DNA of 64,000 nucleotides. Source: Domibacillus aminovorans. GTDB taxonomy: Bacteria > Bacillota > Bacilli > Bacillales > Domibacillaceae. Position numbers and translations under genes: made by a program. The notes beneath the pieces are model-generated. The model saw nothing but the letters and a program-made list of their open reading frames with translations. It ran no database searches and was not told where the DNA came from. Positions 35,891 to 44,688 of this stretch are shown here, piece after piece (the first letter of the stretch is position 1; each line of letters begins with the position of its first letter). Location of the stretch: contig NZ_LQWY01000023.1 of the NCBI RefSeq assembly GCF_001643235.1, positions 1 through 64,000 on the forward strand, read 5' to 3'.

Positions 35891-36835
35891 TTAATCATCC
35901 TGTTTGAACCATCCTTTTCGCCAAAAAAACGCAAACATCGAAAGCGCGATGCCGCCCATCAAACCGAGCGCCATAAAGTAGCCGTAATGCCATGTTAATT
36001 CAGGCATATGGGTGAAATTCATCCCGTATATGCCGGCGATAAAGGTGAGCGGCATGAAAATCGTCGTAATGACAGTGAGCGTCATCATAATGTTGTTCAT
36101 CCGGTTCGAATTGACAGATAAATAACTATCGCGCATATCTTTTGTCAGCTCTCGGTTCGATTCGACAATCTCCGTCAGCATAATCAAATGATCGTAAATA
36201 TCTTTAAAATATACTTTGTTTTTCTTGGATATTTGTACGCGGTCTGAATTCAGCACGCGATACAAAAGTTCACGCATTGGAAAAATAATGCGGCGCAGCT
36301 TTAATAATTCTTTTCGAATGTCAAATAAATCATTCGTTTTGTAATTGTCTGCGTCTTCCGCTTCTAATTGAATAAGGCTGTCTTCGATTTGATACACACT
36401 CGGGAAAAAATGATCGACGACTTTGTCGACGAGATGATACAAAATATTAACGGGATGTTTTATTTTTTTCGGCTCAAGCAGCCGTTCCCAAATGGTATCA
36501 ACTTCAACGGACGGTTTTCGGTGAAATGTCACGATGAAATTCTCGCACCAGAATATATCGAGCTCCTCCGGCGACAGCGTTTTTTGATTGACGGATTGAA
36601 TGATCATAAAATCATAGTCGTCGTAATAATCAAGCTTCGGCCGCTGAATAAAATGAAGACAGTCTTCAATCGCCAGCGGGTGAAAAGCAAAAAAGTCGTT
36701 TAATATGTTTGTTTCTTCGTCTGTCGGTACATTTAAATCCACCCAGTACCATTGAATATGTTCTCCGCGCAGTTCCTCAAGCGGCACATCGCGCAAAATC
36801 GTCTGATCGATCGTCATTGCAGCCGTTCTTATCAT
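35891..36835 (-). CDS. corA: CorA-type magnesium transporter
   Basis: 314 residues. Large N-terminal cytoplasmic domain, a long stalk helix, and two C-terminal helices with the signature YGMNF between them (IYGMNFTHMPELTWHYGY). Forms a pentameric Mg2+ channel. The start ATG 36835 follows AAAGGTG; a longer frame to 37042 runs antisense through the pentapeptide relic and was not accepted. Confidence 0.92.
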   Translation of the reverse strand: MIRTAAMTIDQTILRDVPLEELRGEHIQWYWVDLNVPTDEETNILNDFFAFHPLAIEDCLHFIQRPKLDYYDDYDFMIIQSVNQKTLSPEELDIFWCENFIVTFHRKPSVEVDTIWERLLEPKKIKHPVNILYHLVDKVVDHFFPSVYQIEDSLIQLEAEDADNYKTNDLFDIRKELLKLRRIIFPMRELLYRVLNSDRVQISKKNKVYFKDIYDHLIMLTEIVESNRELTKDMRDSYLSVNSNRMNNIMMTLTVITTIFMPLTFIAGIYGMNFTHMPELTWHYGYFMALGLMGGIALSMFAFFWRKGWFKQDD

Positions 36836-36935
36836 GTAATCACCTTTTTCATTGTATCGAGCCTTTATCATTATAAACAATATGAATGGTAAACGGCACT
36901 GAAAACCGGTAATATTTCCGGAAAGAGGTGAGGAA

Positions 36936-37167
36936 ATGGCCGTGAAGAAAAAAGTAGCAATCCAGAAGCCAAATATACCAATGCTGGAAGAAATCGAATT
37001 TGAGCGGTGGTGAGATGAATCAGGCAAATTTCGCCGATACATCCATGAAAGGGCTCGATCTTAGCAGTAGTTCGTTTAACAATATCATCGTTTCATTTGA
37101 CCAGCTGAAAGGCTGCGTCACATCGCTGGAGCAGGCCATGGGCTTTGCACGGGCACTTGGACAATAG
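36936..37167 (+). pseudogene. Pentapeptide-repeat protein with internal deletion
   Basis: Two pieces of one protein: 36936-37013 encodes 25 residues beginning AVKKKVAIQKPNIPMLEE, the N-terminus of Bacillus pentapeptide-repeat proteins; 37015-37167 encodes the last 50 (FADTSMKGLDLSSSSFNN and CVTSLEQAMGFARALG). About 130 central residues are missing and the frames differ. The ribosome site AGAGGTGAGG and the terminator remain. Confidence 0.8.
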
Positions 37168-37204
37168 GATGGTTTAGTTTTTTCACGGAAGATGTTTGAA
37201 TGAA

Positions 37205-37250
37205 AGGAGCCATCATGGATCATAACTGGATCTATGATGGCTTTTTATTT
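37205..37250 (+). terminator. Terminator of the pentapeptide relic
   Basis: AGCCATCAT (37208-37216) pairs with ATGATGGCT (37234-37242), an inner GATC pair extends it, then TTTTTATTTTT. Confidence 0.85.
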
Positions 37251-37291
37251 TTAAAAAGTGGTAAGTAATTAATAAAAATGGAGGCAGAAAG

Positions 37292-38203
37292 ATGAAATTA
37301 AATAAACCTGAGTTAGCGAAACAGGCTGTTGATTCAATTGAAAATATGGCAGGAACGTTTCCTGGGTATCGGCGGGCACATGCAAAAGGTGTGTATTGTC
37401 AAGCTATCTTTACACCGAATGGAAATGCGACACCGTACACGACAGCTGCTCATTTGCAAAAGAAAGAAGTGAAGGCGCTCGTTCGTTTTTCTGATAGCTC
37501 ACCGAATCCGAACATGGTGGATATCCTTTCGCCAGTAAAAGGAATGTCTGTTCAATTTCAGCTACCAGATGGAAACGTGACAAATCTTGTTAGTGCGACG
37601 GTGCCCGTTTTTATTACGAAAACACCGGAAGTATTCGTTGAGATGCTTCGCACGCTTGGAGATAAATCGAGCCTTCGTGATATCGTAAAAATGTTAATCA
37701 ACTATCCCGAAAGCAGAGCGGCTTTTCACATTATGAAAAAACTGCGGCCGTTTATTAGTTATTCAACGAGCCGCTATTTTCCGATTCATGCGTTTTATTT
37801 CATAAATGAAAAAGGGGAGCAGCAGGGGATTAAATATGAATGGGAACCGGACGACAATGTAAATATCAAGACGAAAAAAGAAGCGGTTATGCATCCGGTT
37901 GATTACTTAGATGAAGAGCTAGAAAACAGGATGGCAACAGGGCCAATTGGCTTTCGTTTAAACGTCTGGCTAGGTGAAAAAGGAGATTCCGTTAATGATT
38001 CAACGGTTATGTGGCCGGATGAACGGAAAAAAATCACGCTTGGACATTTATCGATCACGAACAAACTGGAACATCAGGCAGATGATGTCGTATTTGATCC
38101 GACCGTTATGACGAATGGGATTGCGTGCACGGACGACCCGGTTCTGCATTTCCGACGTGAAGTGTACTCGGTTTCATTTGACAGACGTTCAAAAGGGAAG
38201 TAA
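37292..38203 (+). CDS. Catalase-family heme protein (small, SrpA-like)
   Basis: 303 residues, a minimal catalase core without the N- and C-terminal extensions. RRAHAKGVYCQAIFTP holds the distal His region; VRFSDSSPNPN and GMSVQFQLPDG are further catalase blocks; RREVYSVSFDRR near the end would supply the proximal Tyr. Such proteins act as heme peroxidases or weak catalases. GGAGGC precedes ATG 37292. No PerR box was seen upstream. Confidence 0.8.
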   Translation: MKLNKPELAKQAVDSIENMAGTFPGYRRAHAKGVYCQAIFTPNGNATPYTTAAHLQKKEVKALVRFSDSSPNPNMVDILSPVKGMSVQFQLPDGNVTNLVSATVPVFITKTPEVFVEMLRTLGDKSSLRDIVKMLINYPESRAAFHIMKKLRPFISYSTSRYFPIHAFYFINEKGEQQGIKYEWEPDDNVNIKTKKEAVMHPVDYLDEELENRMATGPIGFRLNVWLGEKGDSVNDSTVMWPDERKKITLGHLSITNKLEHQADDVVFDPTVMTNGIACTDDPVLHFRREVYSVSFDRRSKGK

Positions 38204-38319
38204 GCCTTATTATTTTCCTAATATGTCAAAATATTTTAAAAAATGATAAACACTTTTTGCAAGTTCATATATACTAAATAGTAGATTAAGAGGAATATTT
38301 AGTGAATGGAGGCAAAAAG

Positions 38320-39711
38320 GTGAAAAGGTTTTTGGTTGTTGCTCTGTCATTTCTTATGATTGTTACTCTTTTTGGAATAAAACCTGTTCAAGCTGCTGGT
38401 TTTATCGATGTTCCTTCTCGGGCATTGAAGGAAGTTAATTACTTGGTAGAAGGCAAAATTGTGAGTGGGACATCGACGACAACATTCACGCCGAATAAAA
38501 CAATTACTCGTTCAGAAGCGGCTGTTTTCATCGGGCGTACACTTCAGCTGGACGGAACACAGCGGCTAACAGGCTTTACGGATTTGGGCTCCAGCAGCTT
38601 TGCGTCGGGTTATGTACAAGCAGTTGTAGAAAAAGGAATTATGTCAGGCTATGATGGCAAGAAATTTCTTCCATATAAAGCTGTAACACGCGGTGAAATG
38701 GCGATCATGCTGGCAAAGGCATTTGGCTATTCATCAAATGCTGAAAAAGCATTGATGGATTTAGGCATCGCAAGCGGTCTTTCAGATGGAACGTTTGGTT
38801 CGAATCAAACGATCACTCGGGCAGATTTCGCTGTCTTTTTGGCACGGGCCATTAATCCCGAATTTCGATTGAAATCATTCGGTGACTTTACAAGCAAACG
38901 TTGGTCAACGGCAGGGAATTTAAACGTTCGTTCAGGCCCTTCTACTTCGTTTGCCTCATTAGGGAAAATTGCTGCGAATACAGAAGTAGCCGGCGCTCAT
39001 TCCGTTGGTGGATGGACCTATGTGAAAATAGGGAATACTGTTGGTTTTATCAGCTCCTCTTATTTGAGCAGTACAGGAACAGATGTCACGACACCTCCCG
39101 TGACAGAAGGCAGTGATGCACAGCTTTCAAGTCAAACGATTATTCTCGATCCGGGTCATGGCGGCACGGATTCAGGAGCGGTTGGAAATGGTCTGAAAGA
39201 AAAAGATGTTGTGCTGAAAACGGGACTTCAAGTGAATGACTTATTGAAACAAACGCCATTTAATGTGAAAATGACTCGTTCTACTGACACGTTTATTAAA
39301 TTGAAAGACCGGTCTACTTTTGCCAAAAACAACGGTGGTAATATTTTCGTCAGCATCCATGTGAATTCTGCATCAGCCAGTGCAAGCGGGACGGAAACCT
39401 ATTATTATGCAGCAGGAAATCCGCATGTGGCAGACAGCAAATTGCTCGCAGCGAAAATTCAGGCACGTATGTTGGCCGCATGGGATTTAAATGATCGTGG
39501 AGTAAAACCAGGAGACTTCTCTGTGCTTCGTGAAAACAATATGCCAGCAGCACTAGCGGAGCTTGGGTTCATTTCCAATGCAGGAGATGCAGCCAAAATG
39601 AAGTCGGATTATTCGATGAAGATCATGTCAAACGCGATTTACTGCGGTATTCTCGACTACTATAAAGCGAAAGGCTATAACGTAGACTCACTTTATAAAG
39701 TAGCCGAGTAA
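38320..39711 (+). CDS. N-acetylmuramoyl-L-alanine amidase with SLH and SH3 domains
   Basis: 463 residues. Signal peptide (1-25, VQAAG), three SLH-type repeats (about 26-190) for cell-wall attachment, an SH3b domain (NLNVRSGPSTSFASLGKI), a linker, and a C-terminal Amidase_3 domain. Zinc/catalytic residues: His in ILDPGHGG, Glu in GLKEKDV, His in SIHVNSAS, Glu in ALAELGF. It cuts the bond between MurNAc and the peptide stem. The GTG start at 38320 is 7 nt after GGAGG. Monocistronic. Confidence 0.92.
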   Translation: MKRFLVVALSFLMIVTLFGIKPVQAAGFIDVPSRALKEVNYLVEGKIVSGTSTTTFTPNKTITRSEAAVFIGRTLQLDGTQRLTGFTDLGSSSFASGYVQAVVEKGIMSGYDGKKFLPYKAVTRGEMAIMLAKAFGYSSNAEKALMDLGIASGLSDGTFGSNQTITRADFAVFLARAINPEFRLKSFGDFTSKRWSTAGNLNVRSGPSTSFASLGKIAANTEVAGAHSVGGWTYVKIGNTVGFISSSYLSSTGTDVTTPPVTEGSDAQLSSQTIILDPGHGGTDSGAVGNGLKEKDVVLKTGLQVNDLLKQTPFNVKMTRSTDTFIKLKDRSTFAKNNGGNIFVSIHVNSASASASGTETYYYAAGNPHVADSKLLAAKIQARMLAAWDLNDRGVKPGDFSVLRENNMPAALAELGFISNAGDAAKMKSDYSMKIMSNAIYCGILDYYKAKGYNVDSLYKVAE

Positions 39712-39723
39712 ATCATACATAAA

Positions 39724-39768
39724 ACGAGCCTCCAATGATTTTATAGTCAATGGAGGTTGTTTTTTTGT
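39724..39768 (+). terminator. Terminator after the amidase
   Basis: CCTCCAATGA pairs with TCAATGGAGG (one mismatch), followed by TTGTTTTTTTG. Confidence 0.75.
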
Positions 39769-39770
39769 TG

Positions 39771-39795
39771 TAATAACTAATGTTATTAGTTATTA
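39771..39795. promoter_or_regulatory. Inverted repeat, probable TetR operator
   Basis: TAATAACTAAT and ATTAGTTATTA, 11-bp arms around GTT, about 40 bp before the metallo-hydrolase gene; a further ATTAGTTAATT half follows. The TetR gene of this operon likely acts here. Confidence 0.65.
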
Positions 39796-39835
39796 TAATA
39801 ATTAAATTAGTTAATTGAAGGAAAGGGGAAGAAAT

Positions 39836-40543
39836 ATGCGTCTTACGAAAATCGGATCGTTCTATCAGCTGTCATTCATGCCGCGTTTTTTTCCAGTTAA
39901 CTGTTATATTGTTGAAGAAGAAACATCGCTGACACTTGTCGATGCGGCGCTACCCTACAGCGCGAAAGGCATTATGAAAATGGTGAAAAAACTTGAAAAG
40001 CCGATCAAACATATCGTGTTGACACATGCGCATGAGGATCATATTGGAGCAGTTGACGTGTTAAAAGGATTTTTACCGGATGTGCCCGTTTGTATATCTG
40101 AGCGGGATGCACGGCTGCTTGGTGGTGACGTATCGATAGATCCGGAGGAAGCACAGAAGCCGGTGAAGGGCGGCGTTCCGAAAAAAATGAAGACACGGCC
40201 GGATATTCTGTTGAAAGAAGGAGACCGGATAGGATCACTTGAAGCGATTTATTCTCCGGGACATACGCCAGGTTCGATGTCGTTTATCGACAGGCGGAAC
40301 CGCAGTTTAATTGCTGGCGATGCTTTTCAGACGAGAGGCGGCATGGCGGTGAGCGGTACAGTAAAACCGTTCTTCCCATTCCCGGCACTTGCGACATGGG
40401 ATAAGCAAACTGCGATTGACAGCGCAAAGAATTTATATTCGTTTCAGCCTTCCATTCTGGCAGTTGGTCATGGAGAGATGCTGGAGCAGCCCAAGAAAGC
40501 AATAGAACGGGCAATAATGGATGCAGAAAAAAAGATGAAATGA
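39836..40543 (+). CDS. MBL-fold metallo-hydrolase
   Basis: 235 residues. THAHEDHIGAV is the HxHxDH zinc motif; SPGHTPGS, GDAF and GHGE supply the remaining ligands. Glyoxalase-II-like or lactonase-like hydrolase of unknown substrate, cytoplasmic. GGAAAGGGG precedes ATG 39836. It lies 10 bp before the TetR gene, so the two form one unit controlled from the inverted repeat upstream. Confidence 0.87.
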   Translation: MRLTKIGSFYQLSFMPRFFPVNCYIVEEETSLTLVDAALPYSAKGIMKMVKKLEKPIKHIVLTHAHEDHIGAVDVLKGFLPDVPVCISERDARLLGGDVSIDPEEAQKPVKGGVPKKMKTRPDILLKEGDRIGSLEAIYSPGHTPGSMSFIDRRNRSLIAGDAFQTRGGMAVSGTVKPFFPFPALATWDKQTAIDSAKNLYSFQPSILAVGHGEMLEQPKKAIERAIMDAEKKMK

Positions 40544-40553
40544 GGACATTGGA

Positions 40554-41120
40554 ATGGCACCAAGAGCAGGCATAGATGTAGATACCATTTTGCAAAAAGC
40601 AGTTGAAATAATTGATCGGGATGGTTATGAAGACTTATCAATTGGAAAATTGGCCGGAGCATTATCAATTCGCCCCCCCTCTTTATATAACCATATAGGC
40701 GGTCTATCAGAGTTGAAACAGAGGCTGGCTGTATTTGGCTGTGGGAAATTATATGAACAAATGATTGGAGCCGCTGTCGGACTCTCGGGCGATGAAGCGG
40801 TGTATGCGCTCAGCCTGGAGTATGTTTACTTTGCACGTCAGCACCCGGGTTTGTATGAAGCGACGTTTCGCGCACCAGACCTTCATGCACCTGATTTAAG
40901 AGAAGCGCAGGAAAAAGTCGTGCAGATTGTTGTTCAAGTGCTGGCTGTATATAAACTGGATGAAGAAACAATTCTCCATATGGTGCGGGGATTGCGCAGC
41001 ATGCTTCACGGTTTCACGTCCATTGAGCAGACAGGAGGATTCGGTCTGCCGCTCAATCTTGATGAAAGTTTTCACATGATGATTAAAACGTTTTTGAAAG
41101 GACTTCCAATCAAAAAATAA
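40554..41120 (+). CDS. TetR/AcrR family regulator (WHG domain type)
   Basis: 188 residues. The N-terminal helix-turn-helix is YEDLSIGKLAGALSIRPPSL followed by YNHIGGL; the C-terminal domain with EYVYFARQHPGLYEATFRAP belongs to the WHG-type ligand domain. Probably a repressor of its own operon with the metallo-hydrolase. TGAGGAC lies just before the start. Confidence 0.88.
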   Translation: MAPRAGIDVDTILQKAVEIIDRDGYEDLSIGKLAGALSIRPPSLYNHIGGLSELKQRLAVFGCGKLYEQMIGAAVGLSGDEAVYALSLEYVYFARQHPGLYEATFRAPDLHAPDLREAQEKVVQIVVQVLAVYKLDEETILHMVRGLRSMLHGFTSIEQTGGFGLPLNLDESFHMMIKTFLKGLPIKK

Positions 41121-41264
41121 TTTGCAAAATTTATGTTCGACTTATTAAAACAAATAGTCGAATATAATAAAGGATGAGAAAATTAAAAGTGGTACTTTGT
41201 AATTTGTGACAAAAACTTGCAAGAGCTTTGCAGTCCTTGGATTCAAATAATATAAGAGCCATGA

Positions 41265-41429
41265 TGTTCCGTCCTAATTTTTTTAGGGACACGTTCGTAT
41301 GATAACCTTCAATTTATAACTTCTGCGAATCCAGCTATTGGATTTGATGTTGCTTTTCTCTTACTTGAAAAATTAACTTCAGAAAAAAACGTCAAACATG
41401 TTAAAGAATTAATGGAGTTTGAAATTTGA
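41265..41429 (+). pseudogene. C-terminal relic, DJ-1/PfpI-like
   Basis: In the 650-bp gap before topB one frame is open for about 55 codons and ends in TGA 41427-41429. It reads FLGTRSYDNLQFITSAN and PAIGFDVAFLLLEKLTSE, resembling the last strand-helix of DJ-1/PfpI proteins (ITAxGxxxGFAxxLLEKL). It has no start or ribosome site. The rest of the gap, apart from the terminator and small ORF listed here, is AT-rich and featureless. Confidence 0.5.
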
Positions 41430-41433
41430 TATT

Positions 41434-41481
41434 AAAAAAGAGGTTATATTACTGGTAAGATGGTAATATAACCTCTTTTTT
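41434..41481. terminator. Strong bidirectional terminator
   Basis: A 19-bp perfect stem: AAAAAAGAGGTTATATTAC (41434-41452) with GTAATATAACCTCTTTTTT (41463-41481). Confidence 0.92.
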
Positions 41482-41596
41482 CTCGTTTGGGGGTACTTAA
41501 TTCCTTTAGGTTGATGGCGTTGGGGAAGCACCGACTATTAATCACATTTCCCATGCTAAATCTAAAATCTTTGACAATAAACAAAGAATCTTTCAT
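41444..41596 (-). CDS. Possible 50-residue protein
   Basis: ATG 41596 sits 7 nt after GAGGAG, an excellent ribosome site. The product begins KDSLFIVKDFRFSMGNVINS and is basic near the end. Its last codons lie inside the terminator stem, which is unusual and may mean the gene was truncated. No family recognised. Confidence 0.4.
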   Translation of the reverse strand: MKDSLFIVKDFRFSMGNVINSRCFPNAINLKELSTPKREKRGYITILPVI

Positions 41597-41767
41597 TAAA
41601 TATCTCCTCTTATAACGATTGTAATACATTTAACTATAATTAGTGCTCTGGGGCTTATAACTATTTTACTTGTATGCAGATTTATATAGGTTATTTTACG
41701 TTTATAAAAAAGTCGAATAAGGCTTATATCTTTAAAAATATACAATAAAGGAGAGTGAACCTCGTAA

Positions 41768-43930
41768 ATGGGACTTGTATTAATTTTAGCAGAAAAGCCA
41801 TCTGTATCTAAGAATATTGCAGATGCACTGAAAATAAAAAATCGACAAGACGGTTATTTTGAAGGAAACGGCTATATTGTTACATGGGCGTTTGGCCATT
41901 TACTTCAACTATACGATGCAAAAGATTATGATGACAAAATGTCCACATGGAAAATGGAGAACTTTCCTTTTATCCCGTCAACATTTAAATATAAAGTAAA
42001 AGGTGATCCAAGAAATAGAGAAAAGCCAGACAGAGGCGCGAGTACGCAATTAAAAATTATTCAAAGGTTGATGAAAAGGCGAGATGTAGACGCTATTATT
42101 TCTGCTTGTGACTATGATCGAGAAGGTCAATTAATAGGGGACAGTATCATTTATAACCTCGGAACAGATAAAGACGTTTACCGGTTATTATTAAATGAAT
42201 GGACACCGGCTGAGGTTATGAAAGGGCTAGAAAATATGAAGCTGAATTCAGAACTGAAGCCTCTACAAGATGCGGGAGTTAGCCGTCAATGGGCGGATTG
42301 GGCAATTGGAATAAACTTAACATCAGTGGCAACCCTTAAATATCAAAAAGGTAAGGGAAAGGCCTTAAATATTGGACGAGTATTGTTACCAACGTTAAAG
42401 ATTATCTATGACCGAGATACAGAAATTGAGAACTTTGTTCCAGAAAATTATTTTAAGCTTCAAGCTACTTTTAAAACAAAAGATGAACAAGAATATGAAG
42501 GAACATACGTTGAAGGAAAAGAAGAGAAGTTTAAAAGTAAGGAAACGTTAGAAGCGATTCAACAGGCATTAATAGATCAATCCGCCATTGTGAGTGACAA
42601 GCAAGTACAGAAGAAAAAGGAGTATCCACCGTATTTATTTAACCTTTCTAATTTGCAAGGGTATATTACGAACAAATATAAAGGTTGGACATCTGATAAA
42701 GTATTAAAAGTAGCTCAATCTTTGTATGAAAAAAAGTTCATTACGTATCCACGAACATCCAGTGTAGCTCTAGAAGAAAGTCTCGTTGGTAAAACAGCCA
42801 AGGTATTAGAAACGTTAACGGAAGACCTGCCATATAAAAGTGAAATCAAATTTGTGAAGTCTAAAAGGATATTTGATAACTCAAAAGTAGAAAGTCATAG
42901 CGCTATTGTTCCTACTTATTTGAAACCTAAAAAGCTGACTACAGATGAAGAGCAAGTATATACAGCCATAAAAAACAGATTGATTATGCAGTTTATGCCT
43001 GTAGCAGAGTACGAAGAAACAAGAATTGAAACGAAAATGAAGAACATAGATTTAAAAGGTTTATTTGTATCTAAAGGAAAGGTACAGCTTGTAGAAGGGT
43101 GGAAAAAAGTAGAGAAAATTCAATCTAAAGATATGATTTTACCGCTCGTTCAGATCAATGATCATGTTGATATGATCAATCACGAAATTACATCACATGT
43201 GACAAAGTCGCCAAAACAGCACACGGAAAGAACATTGCTGCGAGTAATGGAGACATGTGGTAAAAATTACGATAGCAATGAGGAAAGTGAAGAAAATATA
43301 AATACGATTTTAAGTGGCTTTAGTATAGGAACACCAGCGACAAGAGCCGAAACGATTAAAAAGTTAAAAGATGTTGGATATATCACTGCTGAAAATAAAA
43401 ATCTGTTTTGCACACAATTAGGCAGAATGCTGGTTGAGACGTTTCCAATTAAAGATTTGTTTGATTTAGAATTTACAGGACGCTTGGAAAAATCTTTGTT
43501 TGATATCGAAAAAAGAAGATTTAGCAAAGAAGAATTTTTACAGGTAATTTTTGATTTTACTACGAAGTCTGTACAGACGATCAAAAGCGAACAAGAAATA
43601 ACAATTAAAGAAGTCGTGACGCAGCGCAAAACAAATGAAGTGCTGGGGAAATGTCCTGTTTGTGGACATGACGTAATTGAAGGTCAAAAAGGGTTTGGCT
43701 GTAGCAATTGGAAAAGCGGTTGTAAGTTTGTTATTTGGAAAAATGACAAGTTTTTAACTGCAATGAAGAAAAAACCGACGAAAACGATGGTGAAATCACT
43801 GTTGAAAAATGGAGTTGTGAAAGTAAAGGGATTAACAAGCAAAAAAGGGAATAAGTTTGATGCAATGTTAAAGTACGAGAAAAATGCAGATAATGATTAT
43901 TTTAGCTGGAAGATGGAGTTTGATAAATAG
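41768..43930 (+). CDS. topB: DNA topoisomerase III
   Basis: 720 residues (727 in B. subtilis). Toprim domain at the start (LILAEKPSVSKNIADAL; DYDREGQ acidic cluster), the catalytic tyrosine in FITYPRTSS, and a C-terminal zinc finger CPVCGHDV...CSNWKSGCKFVIW. A type IA enzyme that decatenates and relaxes negative supercoils. The codon choice is more AT-rich than the flanking genes, shared with the next gene. AAAGGAGAG is 14 nt upstream, a little far. Confidence 0.94.
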   Translation: MGLVLILAEKPSVSKNIADALKIKNRQDGYFEGNGYIVTWAFGHLLQLYDAKDYDDKMSTWKMENFPFIPSTFKYKVKGDPRNREKPDRGASTQLKIIQRLMKRRDVDAIISACDYDREGQLIGDSIIYNLGTDKDVYRLLLNEWTPAEVMKGLENMKLNSELKPLQDAGVSRQWADWAIGINLTSVATLKYQKGKGKALNIGRVLLPTLKIIYDRDTEIENFVPENYFKLQATFKTKDEQEYEGTYVEGKEEKFKSKETLEAIQQALIDQSAIVSDKQVQKKKEYPPYLFNLSNLQGYITNKYKGWTSDKVLKVAQSLYEKKFITYPRTSSVALEESLVGKTAKVLETLTEDLPYKSEIKFVKSKRIFDNSKVESHSAIVPTYLKPKKLTTDEEQVYTAIKNRLIMQFMPVAEYEETRIETKMKNIDLKGLFVSKGKVQLVEGWKKVEKIQSKDMILPLVQINDHVDMINHEITSHVTKSPKQHTERTLLRVMETCGKNYDSNEESEENINTILSGFSIGTPATRAETIKKLKDVGYITAENKNLFCTQLGRMLVETFPIKDLFDLEFTGRLEKSLFDIEKRRFSKEEFLQVIFDFTTKSVQTIKSEQEITIKEVVTQRKTNEVLGKCPVCGHDVIEGQKGFGCSNWKSGCKFVIWKNDKFLTAMKKKPTKTMVKSLLKNGVVKVKGLTSKKGNKFDAMLKYEKNADNDYFSWKMEFDK

Positions 43931-44023
43931 TGTAAAAAAGGTTTCATAATAGCAAAAGGGATTGGAAAATTACAAACCTATAACCGACTAACGATATAGA
44001 TAAATCTGAAAGGAGCAAAACCA

Positions 44024-44503
44024 ATGAAATATCACATTGTTGAAAGAGATGTATTTCAAGCAATAGGGGTTAAACGAGAATTTTCATGTGGTGTAGAAGG
44101 TATAGGAATTCCAGGTGTACCAGCATTTTGGGATAGAGTTCATAAAAGTGGAACAGCTAATCAATTGTACCAATTAAACAGTGGACAAATTAAAGGTCTA
44201 TTAGGTATTATTGAAAATTTTAATGAAGAGAAAAACACGATTGATTACTGGATTGCTGCAGAATATAGCGGTGACGTGTTAGATGAATTATCGACCTTTG
44301 AATTTCCGGCCTCTAAATGGGTCGTTTTTGAAGTACGAGGGCCTATCCCAATCGCTCTAATAAATGCATGGAAACAAATTTATTCAGAATGGTTCCCATC
44401 TAATCGATATGAACCAGCTGCAATAGCACCTATTGAAGTATATAAAGAGCCTGATCCTACCAAGCCTGATGCATATTCTGAGATCTGGGTGCCAATTAAG
44501 TAA
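44024..44503 (+). CDS. GyrI-like/AraC effector-binding domain protein
   Basis: 159 residues, a stand-alone small-molecule binding domain: IVERDVFQAIGVKREFSCG at the start, IDYWIAAEYSGD, and ASKWVVFEVRGPIPIALINA with the acidic end EIWVPIK. It lacks a DNA-binding part. Family members bind or hydrolyse cationic compounds. AAAGGAGC precedes ATG 44024. Confidence 0.85.
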   Translation: MKYHIVERDVFQAIGVKREFSCGVEGIGIPGVPAFWDRVHKSGTANQLYQLNSGQIKGLLGIIENFNEEKNTIDYWIAAEYSGDVLDELSTFEFPASKWVVFEVRGPIPIALINAWKQIYSEWFPSNRYEPAAIAPIEVYKEPDPTKPDAYSEIWVPIK

Positions 44504-44640
44504 GGAAATACATTGCAGTAAACAGGAAGAAATTGCTTGAGAGCGGGAAGACGAATTTAATGAAAGGTTGTAAAGGAAAAAGTTCGTTTGATGCGTATAT
44601 TTGTCTGGAAGGATCAAAAAGAAGGTACGATTCAGTTTGA

Positions 44641-44688
44641 GTTTAAAAAAGCGGCCTTGCATGGAATGCAAAGGTCGCTTTTTTAAAC
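44641..44688. terminator. Bidirectional terminator
   Basis: GTTTAAAAAAGCGGCC and the mirrored GGTCGCTTTTTTAAAC, extended by TTGCAT/ATGCAA; serves the convergent genes on both sides. Confidence 0.88.

Noticed and set aside
36836-37042. 69-codon N-terminal extension of CorA
   Set aside because: Runs antisense through the pentapeptide relic; the inner ATG has the ribosome site and the normal family start.
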